DNA of 59,811 bases from Gammaproteobacteria bacterium AqS3 (GTDB taxonomy: Bacteria; Pseudomonadota; Gammaproteobacteria; MEIF01; AqS3): NCBI GenBank assembly GCA_001750645.1, contig MEIF01000009.1, positions 1-59,811 of the forward strand, read 5' to 3'. Below the pieces are notes generated by a model. That model did no database searches. It was not told where the DNA came from and was given only the letters and a program-made list of their open reading frames with translations. The position numbers were made by a program, and so were the translations under genes. Below are positions 1 to 7,384 of this stretch, in pieces. The first letter of the stretch is position 1, and every line of letters begins with the position of its first letter.

Positions 1-369
1 CACGTCGGCGCTGCGCAGGCAGGCGCCGAGGTTGTGCGCATCGGTGACGCCGTCGAGCGCCAGCGCACAGGCGCCGGCATCGCCGCGCAGGGTCTCGCAC
101 AGCCAGGCCTCGCTCTGCTCGGGCAGCGGGCGGTAGCGCACCAGCGCGCCCTGGTGTCCGGTGCCGGTGCGCGCCAGCCGCTCAATGGCGCCCCGCCCGG
201 TGAACTCGACGTGAATGTCGCTGCGCGCGGCCAGCTCGATCAGCTCGTCGACGGCGCCGCCGGGAACCGCCCAGAACTGCAGCACCGACTCGGGGCGCAG
301 CTCGAGAATGGCGCGCACGGCGTGGATCCCCCAGGCGTGCTCCGGTGCACCGGCGGCGGAGCGGCTCAC
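1..369 (-). CDS. rlmB: 23S rRNA (guanosine-2'-O)-methyltransferase RlmB, N-terminal part (runs off the window)
   Basis: SpoU-family 2'-O-methyltransferase that in its family modifies G2251 of 23S rRNA. About 123 codons are visible: an N-terminal substrate-binding domain beginning near AWGIHAVRAIL, then the start of the SPOUT domain with the block LALDGVTDAHNLGACLRSAD, the usual first SAM-binding motif. The C-terminal catalytic half lies beyond the window edge. The GTG start at 369 overlaps the TGA stop of the upstream rnr gene (GTGA), and rnr-rlmB is a conserved gammaproteobacterial gene order, which supports both calls. Confidence 0.88.
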   Translation of the reverse strand, partial: MSRSAAGAPEHAWGIHAVRAILELRPESVLQFWAVPGGAVDELIELAARSDIHVEFTGRGAIERLARTGTGHQGALVRYRPLPEQSEAWLCETLRGDAGACALALDGVTDAHNLGACLRSADV

Positions 370-2375
370 GCCAGGGTGCAGGTGACCTGCGAGCGCCCGG
401 TGTCGACGCGGCGCACCCGAACCCGGACCGACTGGCCGATGGCAAAGCTCTGCCGCCCGGCGCGCAGCGAGACCCCGTCAAAGTCGTAGTGGCCGGCGCC
501 GGGCAGGTCGCGCACCGGAACCAGGGCGCTGCCGCCGCACTCGGGGATCTTGACGAACAGGCCGTAGCGCTGCACGCCGCTGATGACGGCGTCAAAGGTC
601 TCGCCGATGCGCTCGCTGAACCAGTCGCACAGCAGCCACGAGATGACCTGCCGCGTCGCCGCATCGGCCCGGCGCGAGGTCTCCGAGCAGCTCCTGCCGA
701 GGCGGCCGATGTGCGCGGCGGAGTAGGGATAGGGCGCACCGTCCTTTGCCGGGTGCGCGACTTCGCCGGCACGGGCGAACTCGCCCCGCCCCCGGTGCCT
801 GCCCAGCAGCGCCTTGAGCGCCCGGTGCACGACCAGGTCGGGGTAGCGGCGGATCGGGCTGGTGAAGTGCGTGTAGCGGTCGTAGGCCAGGGCAAAGTGC
901 ATGGCGCACTCGCCGTCGTAGAACGCCTCGTTCATGCTGCGCAGCAGCAGGGTGTGCAGCGCCGCTTCCTCGGGGCGTCCCCGCACCGCGCGAATCAGCT
1001 TGGCGAAGTGCTTCGATCTGGGCGCATCGCCGCCGTCGAGCTTCAGCCCCAGCCCCGACAGCATCGCGCGCAGCTCCTCGATGCGCTCGGCAATGGGCTG
1101 GGGATGCACGCGGTAGAGCGCCGGAATGCCGTGCCGCTGCAGCAGGTGCGCCACGGCCTCGTTGGCCTGCAGCATGCAGACCTCGATCAGGCGGTGCGCC
1201 TCGTTGCGCTCGGGGAAGACAAAGCCGCCGACCGCCCCGTCCTCGCCCAGCACGGCGCTGGCCTCGGCGATCTCCAGATCGATCGAGCCGCGCTGTGCCC
1301 TGGCCCTGTGCAGCACGGTGCTGAGCCGGCCGAGGCTGCGCAGCGAGGCGGCGATCTCGGCGTCGTCGATGTCGCCGCCCTCGCCGGCATCGCCGCCCTC
1401 GCCGGAGCTGGAGAGAAACTCGCCGACCTGGGAGTAGGTCAGCCGGCTGCGGGAGCGCATCAGCCCCTCGTAGACCTGAACCCGGCTGCAGCTGCCGTCG
1501 GGCTCGACGTCCATGTCGCAGACCATGCACAGGCGATCCGCTCCCCGCACCAGCGAGCACAGCCCGTTGGACAGCGCCTCGGGCAGCATCGGCACGACGC
1601 TGCGCGGAAAGTAGACCGAATTGCCCCGCCTGCGCGCCTCGACATCGAGGGCGTCGTCCGGGCGGACGTAGTGGGCGACATCGGCGATCGCCACCACCAG
1701 GCGAAAGCGCTCCTCGCCGATGGCCTCGGCGAATACGGCGTCGTCAAAATCGCGCGCGTCAGCCCCGTCAATGGTCACCAGCGGCAGATCGCGCAGGTCG
1801 ATGCGCGCGGGCGCCTCGGCCGAGGGGTCGGCGCCTGCGAGCGCCGCAGCGGCGGACTGCACCTCGTCGGGCCAGCGGTGCGGGATCTCAAACTCGGCCA
1901 GGGCGGCCTCGGTGGCCGCCTCCGCCGAGCCCTGCTGGCCGATGCAGCGCTGCACGATGCGACCCCTGAGCCGCTCGCCCCGCTGCTCCAGCAGCTCGGC
2001 GACCACCAGCTCGCCGTTTTCGGCCCCGCCCAGGTCGCTGTGCGATACGGCGACCGGGCGCTGGACGTGGCGGTGCACCGGCATCATCAGGGCGGCGCCG
2101 TCATCGCCGATGCTGAGATAGCCGCTCAGGCGCTGGATGGTTCTCTCGATGACCTGCTTGATCTCGACCCGAACCTCGGGGCGGTGCGCGTGGCGCGGCC
2201 GGCGGCTGCGGCTCTTGTAGCGGCCGGCGGGCCTGGAGATGACGACGGCGCGGACGCGGTCGCCGTGCAGCAGCCTGCGCATCTGGCCCGCCGCGAGCGG
2301 GTAGCGCAGCCCTCCGGAATCGGCGATCAGCACGCCCTTGCCTCGGGCCTGGGACTGAATTCGGCCCTCAAACAC
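366..2375 (-). CDS. rnr: Ribonuclease R (RNB-family 3'-5' exoribonuclease), short form
   Basis: Processive 3'-5' exoribonuclease of RNA turnover. The 669-residue product has the RNB catalytic core with the acidic cluster DGADARDFDDAV (the metal-binding D-x5-D-x-D-D pattern), the VVAIADVAHYV and GNSVYFP blocks, and a C-terminal S1 domain (FDAVISGVQRYGLFVKI). It is clearly shorter than the roughly 800-residue E. coli enzyme: the N-terminal helix-turn-helix and most of the first cold-shock domain are missing, and it ends straight after S1 with no basic tail. The GTG at 2375 is the only usable upstream start, because an in-frame stop lies shortly before it. The neighbouring rlmB favours RNase R over RNase II. 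Confidence 0.88.
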   Translation of the reverse strand: MFEGRIQSQARGKGVLIADSGGLRYPLAAGQMRRLLHGDRVRAVVISRPAGRYKSRSRRPRHAHRPEVRVEIKQVIERTIQRLSGYLSIGDDGAALMMPVHRHVQRPVAVSHSDLGGAENGELVVAELLEQRGERLRGRIVQRCIGQQGSAEAATEAALAEFEIPHRWPDEVQSAAAALAGADPSAEAPARIDLRDLPLVTIDGADARDFDDAVFAEAIGEERFRLVVAIADVAHYVRPDDALDVEARRRGNSVYFPRSVVPMLPEALSNGLCSLVRGADRLCMVCDMDVEPDGSCSRVQVYEGLMRSRSRLTYSQVGEFLSSSGEGGDAGEGGDIDDAEIAASLRSLGRLSTVLHRARAQRGSIDLEIAEASAVLGEDGAVGGFVFPERNEAHRLIEVCMLQANEAVAHLLQRHGIPALYRVHPQPIAERIEELRAMLSGLGLKLDGGDAPRSKHFAKLIRAVRGRPEEAALHTLLLRSMNEAFYDGECAMHFALAYDRYTHFTSPIRRYPDLVVHRALKALLGRHRGRGEFARAGEVAHPAKDGAPYPYSAAHIGRLGRSCSETSRRADAATRQVISWLLCDWFSERIGETFDAVISGVQRYGLFVKIPECGGSALVPVRDLPGAGHYDFDGVSLRAGRQSFAIGQSVRVRVRRVDTGRSQVTCTLA

Positions 2376-2426
2376 GGCGCTGTGCTGAAAGGGTTCCGGC
2401 GGCGAGGGCCCGATGCATCAAACCGA

Positions 2427-3215
2427 TCAGGCGTTTTCGGACTTTTTCTCCCCGTCCTCCGCAGGCGGCTGTTCAGCGGCGGGAGTTTGCCCTTCGGATG
2501 GCTGTTCTGCCGCATCAGAGGCCGCTGCGGTCTCGGCCTCGGCGCTCTCGCCCCCGCCGGATTCGCCCTCACCGGAGTCAGCCCCCTCGTCGGGCTCGGC
2601 GGCTTCGCCCTGCTCTCTGCGAAGTCGCTCAAGCTTGTCCCTGGCCTTTGCAAACCCCTGATTGGCGGCGGCGGTGAAGTAATCCCAGGCGCGCTGCGGG
2701 TCGGGGTCGACGCCCTCGCCCAGCTCGCACATCAGCCCCATGTAGTACTGCGCCTCGGCGTGATCCTGCCTGGCGGCTTTTTCGATCCAGCGCACGGCCT
2801 CCTTGACATCCTGGCGCATGCCCTCGCCCCTCAGATAGAGGTTGCCGAGCCGGTACTGCGCCTCGACGTAGCCCTGGCGGGCGGCGCTGCGAATCAGCTT
2901 GGCGCCCTCGCCCGGGTTGCGCTCGCCGCCCAGCCCGGACAGGTAGGCCATCCCTGCGGCGTACTGCGATTCGGCGCGGCCCTCCTGGGCGGCGGCCTTG
3001 TGTTCCCTGAGTTTGGAGGGGTCAACCGCAGGCGCCTCGGGCAGTGCGGTTGAGGGTTTGGAGGGAAGCTCATCGACTTCCGGGGGGGCCTGTTCTTGGG
3101 GCTGTTTCTGGGGGGACTCATCGTCCGAACCCTTCCTGGAGCGCACGACGAAGAAGACGATGACTCCAACGAGAGCCAGGGCACCTGCAAGTGCGGCGAT
3201 GATCTCAATCCCCAT
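2427..3215 (-). CDS. Membrane-anchored Sel1-repeat protein
   Basis: A 262-residue protein. The N-terminus (residues 5-25, IIAALAGALALVGVIVFFVV) is a single transmembrane anchor followed by Arg/Lys, then an acidic/Pro linker. Residues about 75-190 hold three Sel1-type TPR repeats of 36 residues (AESQYAAGMAYLSGLG; AEAQYRLGNLYLRGEG-like; AEAQYYMGLMCELGEG). The C-terminal 60 residues are low-complexity Glu/Ala/Gly. Sel1 repeats mediate protein-protein contacts, so an adaptor role at the membrane is likely, but no specific partner can be named. It lies upstream of rnr on the same strand and has its own extended -10 promoter. Confidence 0.75.
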   Translation of the reverse strand: MGIEIIAALAGALALVGVIVFFVVRSRKGSDDESPQKQPQEQAPPEVDELPSKPSTALPEAPAVDPSKLREHKAAAQEGRAESQYAAGMAYLSGLGGERNPGEGAKLIRSAARQGYVEAQYRLGNLYLRGEGMRQDVKEAVRWIEKAARQDHAEAQYYMGLMCELGEGVDPDPQRAWDYFTAAANQGFAKARDKLERLRREQGEAAEPDEGADSGEGESGGGESAEAETAAASDAAEQPSEGQTPAAEQPPAEDGEKKSENA

Positions 3216-3247
3216 TTCCAGATGCGCTCACCGCTCTCGGACGGCGG

Positions 3248-3256
3248 ATATTAGCA
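3248..3256 (-). promoter_or_regulatory. Extended -10 promoter for the Sel1-repeat gene
   Basis: Read on the minus strand the sequence is TGCTAATAT, an extended -10 element, 33 bases upstream of the ATG at 3215. The same nine-base element recurs upstream of the GFA-family gene (27566-27574). Confidence 0.5.
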
Positions 3257-3300
3257 CGGCGCCCGCGGGCGCCCCGCCCGAAAGCGGCCAATGTCGTAGA

Positions 3301-3306
3301 TATAAT
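3301..3306 (+). promoter_or_regulatory. -10 element upstream of rpsT
   Basis: Exact TATAAT 30 bases before the UUG start codon of rpsT. No clear -35 hexamer is visible at 16-18 bases upstream. Confidence 0.55.
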
Positions 3307-3335
3307 CCGCCGCCGCAAAATCAGGCGTGACTCCC

Positions 3336-3608
3336 TTGGCCAACTCACCACAAGCCCGCAAACGCGCCCGCCAAGCCGTCAAACGGCGCAGCCGCAACAT
3401 GAGCGAGCGCTCGGCAATGCGCACCCTGATCAAAAAAGTCGTCAGCGCGATCGAAGCCCAGGACATCGAGGCCGCCCGCATCGCCTACCGGGAAGCCTCC
3501 TCATCGCTCGACCGGGCGGCGCGCAAAAACCTCATCCACCGCAACAAGGCGGCGCGCTACAAGCGGCGCCTCAACAATCACATCCGCGCGCTGCAGTCGT
3601 CCGGCTAG
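3336..3608 (+). CDS. rpsT: 30S ribosomal protein S20 (TTG start)
   Basis: Small basic protein that binds 16S rRNA during 30S assembly. The sequence follows S20 throughout: ANSPQARKRARQAVKRR at the N-terminus, then RTLIKKVVSAIEAQD and the LIHRNKAARYKRRLN block. By alignment to the family the mature N-terminus is M-A-N, which places the start at the TTG at 3336; a GTG three codons earlier (3327) is in frame but would add MTP. E. coli rpsT also uses UUG, which is tied to translational autoregulation there, so the rare start appears conserved. Length 90 residues, normal for S20. A GIY-YIG-like locus begins 64 bases after its stop. Confidence 0.93.
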   Translation: MANSPQARKRARQAVKRRSRNMSERSAMRTLIKKVVSAIEAQDIEAARIAYREASSSLDRAARKNLIHRNKAARYKRRLNNHIRALQSSG

Positions 3609-3672
3609 ACGACCAGCCCGCAAAAGGGTTTGAACCCGCAATGGCGCACCAAGACGATCCAGGGCAACCCGA

Positions 3673-5364
3673 ATGGCTCAGAGAAATCTGACCGAGCAGG
3701 AGAGTGCCGAAATCTGCCGCCGCTATGAGGCGGGGGAGCCGGTTCGTCAGCTGATCAAGGCATTTGACCTCCATACCATCGCCCTCTATGACCATCTGAG
3801 ACAGCACGGTGCAAAGCTGCGCAAAGACAGGAGCCAGATGACTGGCGAGCAGATCGCCGAAATCTGCCGCCGCTATGAGGCGGGCGAAAGTACCTACCAG
3901 CTGGCCGAGGCCTATGGCGTCAGCCCGAGCTTCATCCACAGACGGCTGAGGCAGCACGGCGTCAAACTCCGCAGCAGCGGGGAATCGGTGCGCCGGCTGA
4001 CCAACCAGCAGGCTGAGGACATCTGCCGCCGCTATGAGCAGGGTGAAAGAGTGGCGCTGCTGTCCGAGGAATTCGGTGTCTCCCAGGATTACGTCTACAG
4101 GGTTCTGCACACGCGGGACGTGAAAAACATCCGCAGGACAAGGCTGTCTGACGAACAGATCGCCGATATCTGCCGCCGCTATGAGGCCGGCATGAGCTCC
4201 CCCAAGCTCGCTGTGCGGCTGGGAATCAGTGCAGCAAATGTTCTCAAGATCCTGAGACAGCACGGCGTAAAGATCAGGGGGAGAGGCGGGCGCAGCGGCG
4301 TGATGGCGGCCGAGCACATCGCAGAGATCAGGCGGCTGCATCAGAATGGGGTGGGCGCCGACAGGCTTGCGGTCATTTACGGCATCAGCATCGACACCGT
4401 CAACCGCTATGTCGCAAAGGGCGGGCGCAGGCCTGCAAAGCAGACCCGCCGGAGCAGGGTTCTGTCCGATGCGCAGATCGAGGAAATGGTCAGGCGCTAT
4501 GAAGCCGGCGAAAGCACCGACAAGCTCGCCGAGGCGTTTGGGGTGACCGACGGGACCGTTGCGAGCTGGCTGGTGGAAAACGGCGTCACATTGCGGGGCT
4601 CCAGCAAGAGCCTCGTCCTGCCGGATTCAACCATGGATGAAATCTGCAGGGCGTATCAGGCGGGGCAGCCCGCCCGTCAAATCGCAGAGACTTATGGCTT
4701 CAGCTCGCAATTCATCGTCAAGCGACTCAAGCAGCGGGGCATCAAGATTCGCAAGCGGGGCTACTCGCGGCGCAAGTTTTCCGACAGACAGATTGACAGG
4801 CTGGTGGCGGCGTATCAGGCCGGCGAAAATCTGACTCAGATAGCGAGAAAATTCGGGGTGAGCAAGGACACGGCTACGAGTTATCTGAAGCAGCGGGGCA
4901 TCACCACCCGCCAGCGGCACGTCGACGACCCCGGGACGCCGGCGATCGTCTTCACGATCACCGCACCCGACGGCCGCTTCTACTTCGGATCGACGGTGCA
5001 GGCGATTGAGCGCCTGATGACCAAGTCGCGGAATGACTGGATTGAAGACATCAGGGCCGTGCATCCGGAAGTCCGACCGCGCACCATCGCCGAGGGCATC
5101 CCCGCATACATGGCGATGGACATTGAAGCCAGGCTGATTGATGCGACCTTCGCCGATCCGATGAGCCTGAATCGCCGCAACAAGACGACCGGTCGCCGGC
5201 TCTCGGCAGAGCAGTACCGCGAACGGCAGCACATCCACGACGCCTGGCTGGAGAGTCTGAGCGACGATCAGCGACTCGCCCTGCAGCGCGCGAGGCATCG
5301 GCAGAGGGGCGGGGCATCGGCAGAGGCGCGAACAGAGAGCGGCGGGCTGAACGGCAGTGTCTGA
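3673..5364 (+). CDS. Eight-module helix-turn-helix protein with C-terminal GIY-YIG-like nuclease domain
   Basis: A 563-residue protein. Residues about 5-417 are eight tandem modules of roughly 50 residues sharing the pattern E-I-C-R-R-Y-E-A-G-x-s-x-x-x-L-A-x-x-x-G-v-S-x-x-x-v, then a basic G-V-K-x-R end: a resolvase/IENR1-like helix-turn-helix repeat. Residues about 420-505 fit a degenerate GIY-YIG fold: VFTITAPDGRFYFGSTV (Y437-F438-G439 at the YIG position), R447 two turns later, E485 in DIEARLID as candidate catalytic Glu, and N500 in MSLNRRN. An Arg/Glu-rich tail follows. The reading is a DNA nuclease with a long modular DNA-recognition arm, related in logic to GIY-YIG homing endonucleases, but with far more repeats than their usual DNA-binding tail. 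It sits right behind rpsT and ahead of a second GIY-YIG-like gene. Activity and target are inferred. Confidence 0.72.
   Translation: MAQRNLTEQESAEICRRYEAGEPVRQLIKAFDLHTIALYDHLRQHGAKLRKDRSQMTGEQIAEICRRYEAGESTYQLAEAYGVSPSFIHRRLRQHGVKLRSSGESVRRLTNQQAEDICRRYEQGERVALLSEEFGVSQDYVYRVLHTRDVKNIRRTRLSDEQIADICRRYEAGMSSPKLAVRLGISAANVLKILRQHGVKIRGRGGRSGVMAAEHIAEIRRLHQNGVGADRLAVIYGISIDTVNRYVAKGGRRPAKQTRRSRVLSDAQIEEMVRRYEAGESTDKLAEAFGVTDGTVASWLVENGVTLRGSSKSLVLPDSTMDEICRAYQAGQPARQIAETYGFSSQFIVKRLKQRGIKIRKRGYSRRKFSDRQIDRLVAAYQAGENLTQIARKFGVSKDTATSYLKQRGITTRQRHVDDPGTPAIVFTITAPDGRFYFGSTVQAIERLMTKSRNDWIEDIRAVHPEVRPRTIAEGIPAYMAMDIEARLIDATFADPMSLNRRNKTTGRRLSAEQYRERQHIHDAWLESLSDDQRLALQRARHRQRGGASAEARTESGGLNGSV
3706..4185 (+). 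repeat. Tandem coding repeats inside the multi-HTH gene
   Basis: An identical 18-mer (ATCTGCCGCCGCTATGAG) begins at 3712, 3862, 4021 and 4168, and the first two copies lie in a longer exact match (3706-3734 and 3856-3884) offset by 150 bases. The spacing equals one HTH module. Identity at DNA level points to recent module duplication or gene conversion within the gene; it is not a CRISPR array because the whole stretch is one open frame. Confidence 0.9.
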
Positions 5365-5462
5365 CTCTGACCCCGAACAAACTCCCGACGCCTCCCGGTG
5401 GAGCGCGGCGGAGGATCGCCGGCAATCCAGTCACACCCTGAAGGTGCGCGGCAGCGGGCGGC

Positions 5463-5521
5463 CTGATTAAAAAGTCATCAGCGCAGTTGAAAACCAAGAC
5501 ATTGAAGTCGTCTGCATTGCG
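5463..5521 (+). pseudogene. Decayed fragment of rpsT between the two GIY-YIG-like genes
   Basis: This stretch aligns with codons for the middle of S20 at 3426-3484. About three quarters of the bases match, with one missing A, and nearly all substitutions are G-to-A or C-to-T transitions. Restoring the lost A gives LIKKVISAVENQDIEVVCIA, against LIKKVVSAIEAQDIEAARIA in the intact protein. No match to the rest of rpsT is clear. The spacer 5365-5585 holds nothing else I can identify. Confidence 0.7.
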
Positions 5522-5585
5522 CATCTGAATTCTTGCGGAATTCATACACTTCTCGGCGCAATTGCTTCCAGTGAAGTGAGTTGAA

Positions 5586-6584
5586 ATGAGGAAGTGGGTT
5601 GTCTGGATGGCAAAAAATGACAGTGTGCAAGTCGGCCAAGTGGGGGACGAGCCGATCATTGCTATCGTGCAGCAGCAAGGCGATTTCTTCACCATCTCGT
5701 TCGCCAATATTCATAACGGCGAGTCATATACCGGCAGTAACAGCGATTACTACACTGAGGTCGAGGCCGTGCGAACCGTGGATGCACTGACAGCTCGGGG
5801 ATTGACGCCAGAGGCCGTATTTGAGCATCTAAAGGACGGCAACAAAATGCCGCTGACTAGGGAACAGGAAATTTGGCGGGCGTTTGCCGAGCAGCAGCGG
5901 AAAGAGCAAAAAGCCAAGAAGCGTTCAAGAAGACGCAAGCACTACGAGGAAATGGATTTAGAGCCGCAAGAAAGGGAGTGTGAACACTGGCGAGAATTTG
6001 GCCTCCCACCACTCCCCTTTGAGATGAAGCTGCATGTGCTTTACTGCTGGAGTTGGCCAAACGGATCATTTTACTGGGGCATCACTAGCAACCCCGATGC
6101 ACGCTGGCGCGGTGAATACAACGAGTTGGTTGAGGCGCATCGCATACGTTACCCACAAATCACCAAACCTCTAGTTATGGCGAGAGATCTGACACATGCC
6201 GATGCGGTCAGACGAGAAGCAGAGAAAATTAAGTGGCACATTAATAGTTCACGCTGCCTAAATCTGGCAGGTGCAAGTGCGGACGCACAGAGCATCAAAT
6301 TCAGGAAACATGCTGAACTACTGCGGCAGTCCCAGCTATCGCCCTCCCCAACGCCAGATTACAGCGGGCCGATTGAACTCCCAGATGAGGGCAGCTTTGA
6401 CTTCGAGGAGAGGGAGGTCAGAACAGGCAAAACAGGAGGGCGGGGCCGATCCAAAAGGGGCAGCACCTGGCGCGGCTGGGTCGCAGCGGCGGGGGTGGCC
6501 TCGCTGTTCATTTTCTGGCCGCTCGGTGTGACGCTTCTGGGAGTGGCGATTTTCGCTGGGGGCTCGGACAGGGACGAGGGCTAG
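5586..6584 (+). CDS. GIY-YIG-like protein with C-terminal transmembrane segment
   Basis: A 332-residue protein of unrecognised family. Residues about 148-230 resemble a GIY-YIG domain: VLYCWSWPNGSFYWGIT (Y163-W164-G165 in the YIG position), R173 in PDARW, E211 in RREAEKIKWHI as candidate catalytic Glu, and N226 in CLNLAGA. The order and spacing match those in the preceding gene. Residues 1-60 include FFTISFANIHNGESYTGSN, possibly a second, weaker copy of the opening hairpin. Residues about 105-120 are very Lys/Arg-rich, and residues about 298-325 form a hydrophobic membrane segment close to the C-terminus. ATG at 5586 is used; ATG at 5607 is an alternative. The membrane segment makes a simple homing nuclease role unlikely; function unknown. 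Confidence 0.6.
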   Translation: MRKWVVWMAKNDSVQVGQVGDEPIIAIVQQQGDFFTISFANIHNGESYTGSNSDYYTEVEAVRTVDALTARGLTPEAVFEHLKDGNKMPLTREQEIWRAFAEQQRKEQKAKKRSRRRKHYEEMDLEPQERECEHWREFGLPPLPFEMKLHVLYCWSWPNGSFYWGITSNPDARWRGEYNELVEAHRIRYPQITKPLVMARDLTHADAVRREAEKIKWHINSSRCLNLAGASADAQSIKFRKHAELLRQSQLSPSPTPDYSGPIELPDEGSFDFEEREVRTGKTGGRGRSKRGSTWRGWVAAAGVASLFIFWPLGVTLLGVAIFAGGSDRDEG

Positions 6585-6610
6585 CCGCATCCGCCCGCAG
6601 GCGCCCGGCG

Positions 6611-7384
6611 CTACTGGCGGATGCCGGTGCCTCGGTTGAGCATCCACAGGCTGAACGAGAACAGAAGCGCCACGCCGACGAGCAGCGCCGCGATCGAGGT
6701 CCCGACCGGAATGTCGGAAATCCCCAGGACGCCGTAGCGAAAGGCGTTGACGATGTAGAGGATGGGGTTGATGTAGGAGATGTTGCGCCAGATGTCCGGC
6801 AGCAGATCGACCGAGTAGAAAATCCCGCCCAGGTAGATCAGCGGGGTCAGCACGAAGGTCGGGATCACCGAGATGTCGTCAAAGCTGTTGGCGAACAGGC
6901 CGTTGAGAAAGCCGGCCAGGGCGAATATCACCGAGGCCAGAACGCCGACCGCCAGGGTCAGGCCGATGTTGTCGATCGACACTTCGGTGTAGAACAGCGC
7001 GGTCACCATCACCAGCACCCCCACCATCAGCCCCCGCACCACCCCGCCGGCGACAAAGCCGCAGAGGATGACCCAGTTGGGGGTCGGCGTGACCAGCAGA
7101 TCCTCGATCAGCCGCATGAACTTCATCCCGAAGAAGGACGAGGAGACGTTGGCGTAGGTGTTGCTGATGATCGACATGATCACCAGCCCGGGAACCATGA
7201 ACTGAATGTAGTCGAAGCCGCCCATGGTGCCGATGCGCGGGCCGATCAGGGCCCCGAAAATCAGAAAGTAGAGCGAGATGGTGATGATGGGCGGCACCAG
7301 CGTCTGGATCCATATCCGCATGAAGCGGTCGATTTCGCGCAGCAGCAGCGTGCAGAAGGAGTTCCAGATGGTCTTGCGGTTCAC
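6611..7384 (-). CDS. yadH: ABC-2 type transporter permease, YadH family
   Basis: Inner-membrane permease of an ABC-2 exporter, 257 residues with about six hydrophobic segments. It follows E. coli YadH closely: EIDRFMRIWIQTLVPPIIT near the start, then GFDYIQFMVPGLVIMSII and FDDISVIPTFVLTPLIYLGG. The GTG start at 7384 overlaps the stop of yadG (GTGA), so the two are translationally coupled. The transported substrate of YadGH is not known. The stop lies 26 bases from the convergent GIY-YIG-like gene. Confidence 0.87.
   Translation of the reverse strand: MNRKTIWNSFCTLLLREIDRFMRIWIQTLVPPIITISLYFLIFGALIGPRIGTMGGFDYIQFMVPGLVIMSIISNTYANVSSSFFGMKFMRLIEDLLVTPTPNWVILCGFVAGGVVRGLMVGVLVMVTALFYTEVSIDNIGLTLAVGVLASVIFALAGFLNGLFANSFDDISVIPTFVLTPLIYLGGIFYSVDLLPDIWRNISYINPILYIVNAFRYGVLGISDIPVGTSIAALLVGVALLFSFSLWMLNRGTGIRQ

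Noticed and set aside
3706-4185. CRISPR-like regularly spaced repeats
   Set aside because: The repeats are coding and in frame within one protein, the spacers are homologous to each other, and no cas genes are present.
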